Position numbers and translations under genes: made by a program. Shown here one piece after another: positions 27,807 to 35,600 of a stretch of 64,000 bases of DNA. This DNA comes from PALSA-612 sp035652235 (GTDB taxonomy: Bacteria; Actinomycetota; Thermoleophilia; Gaiellales; Gaiellaceae), in contig DASREE010000022.1 of assembly GCA_035652235.1 (NCBI GenBank), positions 1-64,000 of the forward strand, given 5' to 3'. Numbering within the stretch: the first letter of the stretch is position 1; each line of letters begins with the position of its first letter. The notes under the pieces are model-generated. The model saw only the letters and a program-made list of their open reading frames with translations. It ran no database searches and was not told where the DNA came from.

Positions 27807-28657
27807 TCCCGTTCGCCCGTCCTGCGTGGCTCCGGCACGCGGCCGAGCCGCCGCATCAGGAGATAGCAGCCGAAGATCAGTGCGCCGCCGAGCGCCCCGA
27901 CGGCCGTTCCGGCAGGCGTCCTGTAGGCGTCGAGGTAGGCCGGCGTGGCCGCACCGACGAGGAGCAGAAGCGCGACAGGGCTCGCGGCAAGAATCGCCGC
28001 CTCGAGCTGGAGACTTGACGCGCGCGCCCGCGCCTTCTCCGTCGCCTCGAGCCGGTCCGAGAGAACGGTCGAGAGCTCGCGCAGCGCCGGCGCCAGCCGA
28101 CCCGACGGCAGCTCGAGCAGCCCTGCGCGGAGAAGCAGTGCGACGGTGTCGGTCGTCCGTTCGCCCGCGGCCGTAAGCCCGCCGATCGCGGCCTCGAGCC
28201 CCGCCGTCCGCAGCCGGCCGTGAAAGGCGGCGAAGTCGCGGCGCAACGGCACCGGCCCCGCATCGCCGACGAGCGTCACCGCGGCCGGGAACGCGATCCC
28301 CGCCTCGAGCGCGTCCGCGAGCTGCGCGAGCGCCGCCGGCCACGCGCGTTCGCGCGCGTGGATCGCGCGACCACGCCGGCGCGCGACCCATGCCCACGGC
28401 GCGTAGGCGCCCGCGCCCGCAGCGACGAGCGCCAGGATCGGCACCTGCGCGAGCGACCAGCCGACGAGCCAGCCCAGAACCGCTCCCACAGCCGTCAGCG
28501 CGACCAGCAGCGACGGGCGGAGGCCGAGCCCCTCCGGAGAAAGCCGCTGCCGCAGGCGCGAGACGAGCGTGTGCTCCGGGAACCGGTAGCCGGCCAACCC
28601 GAGCAGCAGCAACCCGAGCCCGGTCGCGAAGCAGAGAGCGAAGGCGACGCCGATCAA
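27803..28657 (-). CDS. tadB: Tad pilus platform protein TadB
   Basis: The 284-aa membrane protein has a T2SSF domain (AWPAALAQLADALEAGIAFP, then LSTVLSDRLEATEKARARAS, then C-terminal membrane helices). It works with TadC as the platform for the TadA ATPase. The ATG overlaps the stop of the upstream PKD-like protein gene. Confidence 0.85.
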   Translation of the reverse strand: MIGVAFALCFATGLGLLLLGLAGYRFPEHTLVSRLRQRLSPEGLGLRPSLLVALTAVGAVLGWLVGWSLAQVPILALVAAGAGAYAPWAWVARRRGRAIHARERAWPAALAQLADALEAGIAFPAAVTLVGDAGPVPLRRDFAAFHGRLRTAGLEAAIGGLTAAGERTTDTVALLLRAGLLELPSGRLAPALRELSTVLSDRLEATEKARARASSLQLEAAILAASPVALLLLVGAATPAYLDAYRTPAGTAVGALGGALIFGCYLLMRRLGRVPEPRRTGERE

Positions 28658-29628
28658 TGCGAGCCCCCTGCGAGCAGGAAGGCACGCGCCTCGGTCACCG
28701 GGTAGACCGTGGACGTCTCGGTGGTGCGGCTGGGAAGAGCGCCTGCCGCCGCGACCGGACCGCTCGCTTGGTAGCTGATCCGCCAGGTGACGGCTGCCTG
28801 GACACCGTAGCCGCTGTCTCCGCAGCTCGCCAGCACGTACGGGTTTCGTCCCTGGTCACCGGGGAGGCAGCGCGTTCCGTAGACGTGTGTGATCGCCTCC
28901 GGCGGAGGCGGACCCGCCCGGTAGGGGATGCCCGCGCCTCCCGCCCGGCTGGCACCGTCGCCGAATCGCCACTCGACGACCTCGGGAACGGCGGAGACCG
29001 TGACCTGCTCGCCGGCGAGCGTCACCGACAGGGTCGTCGGCTCCGGCGCCGGGTCGAGCCAGAACCAGGAAGCGGCCCCCGTCAACCCGCGGGTGCTCGG
29101 CGAGCGACGGATCTCCCCCGGCACGAGCGGCAAGCGATCGGCGATCGAGGCCGCGATCGCGCCGGGGGCAAGCGGCGGACCGCCGGGCGTGCCGGGCGCC
29201 GGAGCTCCGACGACGGTGAAGCACGGCAGCACGCTGCTCGGCGCGTACATGCACGCGTGGCCGCTCCCGTCCGTGTACCAGAACGAGCCCGGGCCGACCG
29301 GAGCCGGGTTCTTGAGCAGCGGCGAATCGCTGCGGAGCGACGGATACGGGTTCGGCAGCGACTCGCCGGTGCCCGGCCTCGAGACCCGCCTGCGGGTCGA
29401 GGTCGACTCGAATGAACCGCCTCGCCTCTCGGCGCCTCCCGAGCGACCCGGGCGCGTCGCGCGCACGTCGATCCGAGCCGCGATCCCCGCGTGGCTCGGG
29501 CCGTATTGCTGCGACAGCGGCGTGACCCGGATCTGGTCACGCCAGCGCGGCGGCTTCGTCCTGTCGCCCAGCGCCGGCGCGGCGCTCAGACCCGCCACTG
29601 CCGCGCAGATGAGGAGCGCCCGCCTCAT
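28654..29628 (-). CDS. Secreted PKD-like domain protein in the Tad operon
   Basis: The 324-aa protein has an N-terminal signal peptide (MRRALLICAAVAGLSAAPALG). The C-terminal half holds a PKD-like motif (VVEWRFGDGAS) and Cys-containing segments (GTRCLPGDQG, LASCGDSGYG) that may form a disulfide. It is probably exported and surface-exposed. It lies between the lipoprotein and tadB genes with ATGA overlaps on both sides, so it likely acts in the pilus, for example as a tip or adhesin accessory. Its exact role is unknown. Confidence 0.65.
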   Translation of the reverse strand: MRRALLICAAVAGLSAAPALGDRTKPPRWRDQIRVTPLSQQYGPSHAGIAARIDVRATRPGRSGGAERRGGSFESTSTRRRVSRPGTGESLPNPYPSLRSDSPLLKNPAPVGPGSFWYTDGSGHACMYAPSSVLPCFTVVGAPAPGTPGGPPLAPGAIAASIADRLPLVPGEIRRSPSTRGLTGAASWFWLDPAPEPTTLSVTLAGEQVTVSAVPEVVEWRFGDGASRAGGAGIPYRAGPPPPEAITHVYGTRCLPGDQGRNPYVLASCGDSGYGVQAAVTWRISYQASGPVAAAGALPSRTTETSTVYPVTEARAFLLAGGSH

Positions 29629-30140
29629 CGCACCGGACTGACTCGCCAGACGACGAACTGCATCGTTTCGTCCACTCGCCTCAGCTCGACCCGGGCGCGG
29701 TCGTCGACCGAGATCGCCTGACCGAGCCGTTTGCCGCCGCGGTAGGGGAAGACGCGCCCCTGGTTCCGGACGAGCGCGGTCGCTCGCGTGTAGGACGGGT
29801 CGAGGCGGACGCTCACGATCGTGTAGCGGCCCGGTCCGCTGCGGATCCGGATGCCGCGCCGTTGCCGCGCCGCCGCCGAGGTGCGCAGGGCCGCGAGCGC
29901 GGGCCCGCGCGTCGAGTGACGCGCCCACGCCGGGAGCCGGTTGTGCCAGAGCACGAAGACGGAGAGCCGGAAGTTCTCGTTCAGCGCCGCGCGCACCGAC
30001 CGCGTGAGCGCCGTCTGCGTGTCGGCGTGCGTGGTGGAGGTGGTAGAGGAGGGAGCCGTGGCGGCGTGCTTCGAGCCACCGCATCCGCCCGCCACGGGCG
30101 CGATCGCGACCCCGAGCACGATGACCGCGCAGCGTTTCAT
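29625..30140 (-). CDS. Lipoprotein of the Tad operon
   Basis: The 171-aa protein has a lipoprotein signal (MKRCAVIVLGVAIAPVAGGC, with the lipobox AGGC), a Thr/Ser-rich linker and a small C-terminal domain (RTSAAARQRRGIRIRSGPG, VVWRVSPV). I recognise no family. It overlaps tadA and the PKD-like gene, so it may be a pilus accessory lipoprotein. Confidence 0.65.
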   Translation of the reverse strand: MKRCAVIVLGVAIAPVAGGCGGSKHAATAPSSTTSTTHADTQTALTRSVRAALNENFRLSVFVLWHNRLPAWARHSTRGPALAALRTSAAARQRRGIRIRSGPGRYTIVSVRLDPSYTRATALVRNQGRVFPYRGGKRLGQAISVDDRARVELRRVDETMQFVVWRVSPVR

Positions 30141-31411
30141 CGTGGTGGCTCATAACCGGCACGTTCGAGTTCTGCGTCGAAGGTGGGGCGAATGCCGAGC
30201 CAGCGGAGCTCGGAGCCGCCGCCCTCGAAGAGCGGGTTGAGCGTGAGCCTGGTGCCTTCGACACCCTGGACCTCGACGATCTCGTCGATCAGCCGGGGCA
30301 GGAAGCGGCGTTCGCCGTCGTCGAAGCTGCGCGGCCGGTTGCAGTGGACGGCGACATCGATCTCGCGGAGCCAGTCGAGCGCCTGCTCCGCCTCGACACG
30401 CGCGCCCGAGGTAAGGGCGAAGCGGACGAGATTGCGAAGCGCGTGCTCGCAGGACTCGCCGTGCACGCTCGTCATCCCGGCGTGTCCGGTGGCGAACGCC
30501 CACAGCATCGCCATCGTCTCCGGGCCGCGGCACTCGCCGACCACGATCCGGTCGGGGTTCATCCGCAGCGCGTCGGAGACGAGGTCCTCCAACGTGACCG
30601 CCGGCAGCCCGTCGGGAGAGGCGGCGCGCGCTTCGTAGCCGACGCAGTTCGCGAGCAGACCGGGAAGCTGGAGCTCGGCGGACGACTCGCAGACGACGGT
30701 GCGCTCGCTGGCCGGGATCGCGCGCCCGAGCGCGTTGAGCAATGTGGTCTTGCCCGAGGAGACGCGTCCCGAGACGACGATGTTCTTGCCGGCGCGCACG
30801 CAGGCGGCGAGGAACTCCGCTGCCTCCTGGCTGAGGAAGTCGAGCGAGACGAGCTCGTCCAGGGTTCCGGCGCGCAGCCTGAAGCGGCGGATCGTGCAGA
30901 TCGGGTGGCCGTTCGAGGAGACAGGCGGGATCGCAGCGGTCAGCCTGGAGCCGTCGGGAAGCCGCGCCTCGACCCGCGGCGTGATCCGGTCGAGCCGCTT
31001 GCCCTCGACCTGCTCGAGGAGACGCTCGAGGAACGCACGAACCTGGCGGTCGTCTTTGAAGACGAGGTCGGGGACCCGCTCAATCCGCTCGCCCGTGTCG
31101 CGGAAGACGCGGGTGGGCGCGTTCACCATCCACTCCTGCGCTTCTGCGTCTGAGAGCATCCGCTCGGCGATCGCGCCGAGGCCGATCAGGTCCTCGCGCA
31201 AGGCGCGCGAGATGCGCTCGCGTTCCTCAGCGGCGAGGTCGGCCGCTTGGCCGTTGAGCGCGGCCGCCTCGTGGTCGCGCACGATCTGCTCGATGAGCTC
31301 CTTCGCCCGCGCGCGGCCCGGCTCGCTGTTCAGGTTCACCTCCTCGGCGGCGAGCGCGCCCTCGACCCTCGCCCGGATCCGCTGCTCGGCTTCGCTCAGC
31401 GCGTCCGCCAT
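30137..31411 (-). CDS. tadA: Tad pilus assembly ATPase TadA/CpaF
   Basis: The 424-aa secretion ATPase has the Walker A motif GRVSSGKTTLLNAL (near residue 219), an Asp box, the Walker B/His region DRIVVGECRGPETMAML and GHAGMTSVHG. The N-terminal domain fits CpaF. It powers assembly of the Flp pilus with TadB and TadC. Its 5' end overlaps the cpaE-like gene by 16 bases. Confidence 0.92.
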   Translation of the reverse strand: MADALSEAEQRIRARVEGALAAEEVNLNSEPGRARAKELIEQIVRDHEAAALNGQAADLAAEERERISRALREDLIGLGAIAERMLSDAEAQEWMVNAPTRVFRDTGERIERVPDLVFKDDRQVRAFLERLLEQVEGKRLDRITPRVEARLPDGSRLTAAIPPVSSNGHPICTIRRFRLRAGTLDELVSLDFLSQEAAEFLAACVRAGKNIVVSGRVSSGKTTLLNALGRAIPASERTVVCESSAELQLPGLLANCVGYEARAASPDGLPAVTLEDLVSDALRMNPDRIVVGECRGPETMAMLWAFATGHAGMTSVHGESCEHALRNLVRFALTSGARVEAEQALDWLREIDVAVHCNRPRSFDDGERRFLPRLIDEIVEVQGVEGTRLTLNPLFEGGGSELRWLGIRPTFDAELERAGYEPPR

Positions 31412-32703
31412 GGAGCCACCACCTCCTTCGCCGAGGCAGACCAGGCCGGGAGCGGCAGCCGCAGCTTCCGCTCGCGCGGGATCGCCAGAGCTACGGGCAG
31501 GAAGAGCTGGTCGAGCAGACGTGCGAGGGCACGTGCGTACGCTCCCCGCCGCCGCGCAACGGCGAGCGGCGTTCCTCGCCGCTCGGCCCGTCGCAGTGCC
31601 CGGCCGTCGAAGGGAAGAGTCGCATCGAGAGCCAGTCCGCGTTCCGCAAGCCGTTCGGCGAGCATCTGCGCGAGCTGACGCGTCGGACCGGTGCCGGGCC
31701 CGCCGAGACCGCTGCAGACGACGCGCAGGCGCTCGTTCGGGATCTCGAGCTCGACCCGCAGCAGGTCAAGCTGGGCAAGCCCGTCGCGTACCTGTCGATC
31801 GCGCGCTCCGATGACGAGCAACACGGCGCTCGCGCACGTCAGCGCCTCGCGGTGGGAGCGCGCGAGCGGCGTCGGCTCGCCACCTTCTTCGAGCAGGAAG
31901 CCGACATCGCAGATGACGAGGGGCACGGCGTGCGCGAGCGCCCTCAGCGCCGTCGCGACCGCGCCTGGCTGCGCGAGCTCGTCGATCGGCTCCCATGGCT
32001 CGGGCGGCGCGAGCAGCACCGGTGGCCACCCCGGCCGGCGCACGAGCCAGCGCTCGAGCAGCTCGCCGAGCGCGCCGTCGCCCGCGGAACAGGCACGGAC
32101 GAGCCCGAGCAGCGAGCCGTCGTGACCGTCGGCGGCGAGTCGCAGATCCAGCCCGCCGCCGAGGAGGTCGCATTCGACCAGCGCCGTCGGCCACCGTTCC
32201 TGCGCCAGCGCGGCGAGCGAAGCCGCGCACTCGCTCGCGCCCGGGGCGCCCCTGCTTCCGACGACCGCGAGGATGCTGCCCCGCTCGGCGCGCCGCCCGC
32301 GCGGCTCGTCGATACCCGCCGGCCGCGGCTCCGCGGACTGCGCGGTACCACGCGTGGGGCCTGCCAGCTCGGCGCGCAGTTGCTCGAGGTCGGCGTAGCG
32401 GTCGACGACGGCGTCGACGCCGAAGGCGCTCAGCGCGGAGGCAGACGCGCCGTCGAGCGCCAAGCCGACGAGCCGGATGCCGGAGGCGCGAAGGCGCGCG
32501 CAGCGTGCAGCCGAGAGGGCCGGCAGGTCCGGCGAGAGCAACACGACATCCGGCTCGTGTTCGGCGGCGAGCCGGTCGAGGTCGGTGCCGTCGAGGGCGC
32601 TGGCGACAATCGAAAGCGGCGACTGCTCGTCGAAGAGCAACCGCTCGACGCACCGCTCGGCGGGAGGGCTCAGTGCGAGCAGCAGCCGCGGCGAGTCTTC
32701 CAC
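31396..32703 (-). CDS. CpaE/TadZ-like ATPase
   Basis: The 435-aa protein starts at GTG 32703. It has an N-terminal receiver-like domain (LLLALSPPAERCVERLL, PDVVLLSPDLPALS) and a ParA/MinD-type ATPase domain (ILAVVGSRGAPGASECAASLA). The P-loop has G-APG-A in place of GGVGK, so the lysine is missing, as in many TadZ/CpaE proteins. These proteins place the pilus machine at one site. It starts 1 base after the cpaB stop. Confidence 0.8.
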   Translation of the reverse strand: MEDSPRLLLALSPPAERCVERLLFDEQSPLSIVASALDGTDLDRLAAEHEPDVVLLSPDLPALSAARCARLRASGIRLVGLALDGASASALSAFGVDAVVDRYADLEQLRAELAGPTRGTAQSAEPRPAGIDEPRGRRAERGSILAVVGSRGAPGASECAASLAALAQERWPTALVECDLLGGGLDLRLAADGHDGSLLGLVRACSAGDGALGELLERWLVRRPGWPPVLLAPPEPWEPIDELAQPGAVATALRALAHAVPLVICDVGFLLEEGGEPTPLARSHREALTCASAVLLVIGARDRQVRDGLAQLDLLRVELEIPNERLRVVCSGLGGPGTGPTRQLAQMLAERLAERGLALDATLPFDGRALRRAERRGTPLAVARRRGAYARALARLLDQLFLPVALAIPRERKLRLPLPAWSASAKEVVAPWRTR

Positions 32704-32704
32704 C

Positions 32705-33484
32705 TCAACCTCCGACGCTCGCCGACGGGATCGGCGCCGCAGCCCGCGTCCCGTCACGGAGGAGGTCGATCTTGCCGGCCTCGCTCGCAAGCGCAAGCGC
32801 GCTCGCGATCGATGGATCGGGTAGGGCGAGCGTCACGGGAATCGTCGCCGAGGCTCGGTCGAACCCGCTCGGCGCCTGCCCGACGGCGAGCACCTGGAGG
32901 TCGCGTGCGACCGCGCGCGTCTGCGCACCGCCGGCCGGTGCGGCGAAGGTGGCGAGCACCGTCACCCGGTCACCGGGCCGCAGGTCCCCGCCGAGCGCAT
33001 GCAACAGGGGAACGGCAACCGTGAAGGCGGCAGGCGCGGCGCGGGCGCCGGCGAGAGCGCTGCGCGTCAGCGGGGACCCTGCCGGCACGGCGGTCGCGAG
33101 ACGGCTGCCGGTTACCAGCTCGAGCTGCCGCGCGGGGACGAGCGCGGCGAGGACGCCGCGATCGCCGGCAATGCCCGCGGAACGCAGATCGCTCGCGCGC
33201 AGGACAGTCCCCGCGGGAAGGTCGCGCGTCGCAACCAGCACGCCGGTGCGCCGCGTCGTCTGACTGTAGACCGCCAGATACCCAACCAGCGCGACCAGGA
33301 CGAGCGCGACGCCGGCGACCGGCAGCGGCTGCAGGAAGGAGCGTCTGCGTTCCCGAACAGGCTGCGCCTGCCGCGGCTCGCGCAGCCGGACGCGGAGGCC
33401 AGCGCCGTCCCCGGACAGCGGGAACTCGACGACGGCTTCGTCCGGCGCCTTCCGCCCGAGCCTGAGCTGCGACCAGGGCTTCAA
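32705..33484 (-). CDS. cpaB: Pilus assembly protein CpaB/RcpC (SAF domain)
   Basis: The 259-aa protein has a cytoplasmic basic N-terminus, one membrane helix (LPVAGVALVLVALVGYLAVY) and a SAF domain (VLVATRDLPAGTVLRASDL), followed by an RcpC-type region (LLHALGGDLRPGDRVTVLATF). It is part of the Tad periplasmic apparatus. The start overlaps the stop of the small gene upstream. Confidence 0.85.
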   Translation of the reverse strand: MKPWSQLRLGRKAPDEAVVEFPLSGDGAGLRVRLREPRQAQPVRERRRSFLQPLPVAGVALVLVALVGYLAVYSQTTRRTGVLVATRDLPAGTVLRASDLRSAGIAGDRGVLAALVPARQLELVTGSRLATAVPAGSPLTRSALAGARAAPAAFTVAVPLLHALGGDLRPGDRVTVLATFAAPAGGAQTRAVARDLQVLAVGQAPSGFDRASATIPVTLALPDPSIASALALASEAGKIDLLRDGTRAAAPIPSASVGG

Positions 33485-33621
33485 CGCTTCACCGATACCA
33501 AGGCGAGGTCGCCAATCGCTCCCCGGTTAGTCGCCACTAACTCCCAGAGGCGGACGAATGGGCGCAGGACCGCCGCCGTGGCGGCCGCCACGTCTCTCTC
33601 GAACCGGTGCGCCCCGAACAC
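33481..33621 (-). CDS. Small protein heading the Tad operon
   Basis: Open frame ending VSVKR with an ATGA overlap to cpaB. A GTG at 33621 with the ribosome-site-like GAGGAAGG upstream gives 46 aa (VFGAHRFERDVAAATAAVL and on). There is no recognised domain. The frame stays open further upstream, but that part overlaps another candidate gene. The coupling to cpaB is the main support. Confidence 0.4.
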   Translation of the reverse strand: MFGAHRFERDVAAATAAVLRPFVRLWELVATNRGAIGDLALVSVKR

Positions 33622-33669
33622 CAGGACCCTTCCTCTGCTCCTACTGGGTATGTCGTAAGGGAGGGCGCG

Positions 33670-33681
33670 GAAGTAACGCGC
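33670..33681 (-). promoter_or_regulatory. ECF-sigma-type motif, copy 2 (upstream of Tad operon)
   Basis: GAAGTAACGCGC on the plus strand (GCGCGTTACTTC in the direction of transcription) occurs 49 bases before the first Tad operon start. The same 12-mer, with similar GC-rich flanks (GGGCGCG), precedes the ECF sigma gene at 34412-34423. A shared site at these two positions is what an autoregulated sigma factor controlling the pilus operon would give. Confidence 0.45.
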
Positions 33682-33691
33682 CCGGGCGAGC

Positions 33692-33850
33692 TCAGCCGGA
33701 AGGTTTCTGCCGGTGCCGCCCGAAGCGGCCAAGCAGCCGGCGCACGCGCGGGAACCGCGGCGCCCTCCCCGCGTGTCGATCGGCTGGCCGCTGGGTGGAG
33801 GCAACCGCATCCGCGATCGCGAGCAGCTCGGGATCGTCCCGGAGCAACAT
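33692..33850 (-). CDS. Small protein coupled to the ECF sigma factor
   Basis: The frame begins at ATG 33850 (in-frame GTGs at 33853 and 33856) and encodes about 52 residues: LLRDDPELLAIADAVAST and then a basic tail (PRFPRVRRLLGRFGRHRQK). It lies 31 bases after the sigma gene. Short proteins with DPELLAIADAV-like segments often follow actinobacterial sigma genes and may interact with the sigma factor; this role is inferred from position. Confidence 0.45.
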   Translation of the reverse strand: MLLRDDPELLAIADAVASTQRPADRHAGRAPRFPRVRRLLGRFGRHRQKPSG

Positions 33851-33881
33851 CACCACCTCTGGATCGAGAGGCGGCTCTCGC

Positions 33882-34382
33882 TCAGACTTCAGGTTCGATT
33901 CCTTGCTCTTTGAGTTCGCGACGGAGTGCCTCGAGGCCGCGCCGGAAGCGCATCTTGACCGCCGCCTCGGTCGTCCCGACCACACGAGCGATCTCCTGGA
34001 ACGAGCAGCCTTCGATGAGCCTGGTGCAGACCACTGCCCGCTGCTCGTTCGGAAGGTGCGTGATCGCCACACGAATCGCGCGCGCGATTTCGCTCCCGTA
34101 CGCGGCCGGATCGGCCACCTCGGGCGCCTCCTCCAGCGAAACCGGACGCGGCGCGTACGTCTCATGGCGAGCGTGATCCGCAAACCGGCGACCGGCAATC
34201 GAGTAGAGCAGCGCGAGCATCGACGTTGGCGGCGCGCTCATCCGCGAGAGCGTGACTGCCGCGTCGGCGAACACCTCCTGCGTCAGCTCCTCGGCTTCGT
34301 CACGGTCGCGCGTCTTCCGACGCAGGTAGCGGTAGATCTGCGCATAGTGCTTCCGGAAGGCCTGTTCCGCGAGACCTTCCAA
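33882..34382 (-). CDS. ECF-type RNA polymerase sigma factor
   Basis: The 166-aa protein has sigma region 2 (FRKHYAQIYRYLRRKTRDRDEAEELTQEVFAD) and region 4 (HLPNEQRAVVCTRLIEGCSFQEIARV, TTEAAVKMRFRRGLEALR). It is the first gene of the minus-strand block that carries the Tad pilus genes. The shared motif at 34412-34423 and 33670-33681 suggests it controls itself and the pilus operon. Confidence 0.9.
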   Translation of the reverse strand: MEGLAEQAFRKHYAQIYRYLRRKTRDRDEAEELTQEVFADAAVTLSRMSAPPTSMLALLYSIAGRRFADHARHETYAPRPVSLEEAPEVADPAAYGSEIARAIRVAITHLPNEQRAVVCTRLIEGCSFQEIARVVGTTEAAVKMRFRRGLEALRRELKEQGIEPEV

Positions 34383-34723
34383 CTACCCTCGTCTGTCGGG
34401 CGCGGGCGCGAGAAGTAACGCGCGCCGGTGGATTCTGCCCGTCGCCACGGGCGCCGTAACCGGCGCTGCGACTCTCACTCTCGGTTCTGAAACGACCTGC
34501 ACCGCCCACCTCCCGTGGGCGAGGCCGGGACCGCAGAACCGACCCCGAGAAACGCTGCGATAGCGCTTGTACCACCGGCCGCACGCGGCCGCAAGCGTCC
34601 CGAACTGCCCAGTCTGGAACGGGCGTTGGGACGCAACCGCGGACGGTGAAAATCTCCTGCTCACGCAGGGGTGGCGACCTGAGGGGGACCGATTGGCGAC
34701 CTCGGTCCGGCAGCCTCGCGCGC
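34383..34723. other. Regulatory spacer upstream of the ECF sigma gene
   Basis: These 341 bases between the divergent sigma gene and a small plus-strand gene contain no convincing gene. The promoter-proximal part for the sigma gene carries the repeated motif at 34412-34423. Several GC-rich dyads are visible, such as CGGCCGCACGCGGCCG near 34580. No other element could be assigned. Confidence 0.5.
34412..34423 (-). promoter_or_regulatory. ECF-sigma-type motif, copy 1 (upstream of sigma gene)
   Basis: GAAGTAACGCGC, identical to the copy at 33670-33681, lies 30 bases upstream of the sigma ATG (34382). Flanking bases GGGCGCG are also shared. It is a candidate promoter or operator element for autoregulation. 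Confidence 0.45.
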
Positions 34724-34969
34724 ATGAGTCAGACGGCGAAGCGACCGTCGCATCGAGCCGGCCGCTCGGACGCGGAGCTGCTTGCAGCGGCCGATGAGCT
34801 CCGCCGCTCGAACGCGGACCTCGAGCGGCTACGGCAGGCGACCGCGGCCGGCTTCGAGCTCCTCGACCGGCAGACGCACGGCGAGTTGAGGCTGGTCGTC
34901 GAGCAGGCCTGCGACGAGCTCGCTGCGCTCGTCGACCGCGTACTCGAGGGGAGGGGGCGGAGCGAGTGA
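34724..34969 (+). CDS. Small helical protein of unknown function
   Basis: The 81-aa protein starts at ATG 34724 and is rich in Ala, Arg, Glu and Leu. It is predicted as a continuous helix or coiled coil (ELLAAADELRRSNADLERL, ELRLVVEQACDELAALVDRVL). There is no recognised family. It converges on the XRE gene 5 bases away. Confidence 0.5.
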   Translation: MSQTAKRPSHRAGRSDAELLAAADELRRSNADLERLRQATAAGFELLDRQTHGELRLVVEQACDELAALVDRVLEGRGRSE

Positions 34970-34974
34970 AGGTT

Positions 34975-35529
34975 TCAGGACGGAAGCTCAACGCCGAGCG
35001 CCTCGGCGGCGGCGCTGACCTCGACTTTACGCCCCTTGCGCGACCGCAGAGCGTCGGCCAACGCGACGTTGACAGTGGCCGTCAACGCCATGTAGTCGGC
35101 GATGCTCATGCGCCTGCTCCCCCGCCGCCAGGCGCGTACCTGCTCCGGAGTGGTCGCGAGCGCTTCGGCTGCTTGCGTCTCGTCGCTCCAGCCGTACAGC
35201 CTGAACGCGGCCTCGAGCAGCGGGACGGCGCCGGGCGCCCTCTTTCGCCCTGCTTTCTTTCTTTCCGGCATGCCCGGGTGCTCGTCCGGGTCGGGAACCG
35301 TGCCCGCGTCCGCGAACACCGCTCGCTGCAGATCCTCGAGCGGGATGCGAAGGAAGGCCGCGATCCGCATCACCTCGTGGAACGGCGGCTTGCCGACGCG
35401 ACCGAGCTCCCAGCCCTCGATCGTGCCGGCGCTGATCCCGACGAGCTTTCCCAGCCGGGCGCGCGAGTAGCCGGCCGCCTCACGGCGCTCTTGGAGCAAC
35501 CGCGCCAGCGCCGTCTGCTCGACCGTCAT
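34975..35529 (-). CDS. XRE-family helix-turn-helix protein with extra DNA-binding-like C-terminus
   Basis: The 184-aa protein has an N-terminal HTH_3 domain (LLQERREAAGYSRARLGKLVGISAGTIEGWELGRVG) and, after a basic linker (ERKKAGRKRAPG), a second helical part with ETQAAEALATTPEQVRAWRRG that looks like another HTH. It lies divergently from the transfer operon (35601 onward) and probably represses it, as regulators at this position often do. Confidence 0.75.
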   Translation of the reverse strand: MTVEQTALARLLQERREAAGYSRARLGKLVGISAGTIEGWELGRVGKPPFHEVMRIAAFLRIPLEDLQRAVFADAGTVPDPDEHPGMPERKKAGRKRAPGAVPLLEAAFRLYGWSDETQAAEALATTPEQVRAWRRGSRRMSIADYMALTATVNVALADALRSRKGRKVEVSAAAEALGVELPS

Positions 35530-35600
35530 CCTCCGCCTCGTCTCATCCGTGATTCAACCGCTATCGAACGATACCCGCGCATCTACGGAGGCAACCGCGA

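Noticed and set aside
33692..34198. Longer version of the small sigma-linked gene overlapping the sigma factor
   Set aside because: The upstream half is an Arg-rich shadow of the sigma gene. Only the part after 33856 looks like protein outside the sigma gene.
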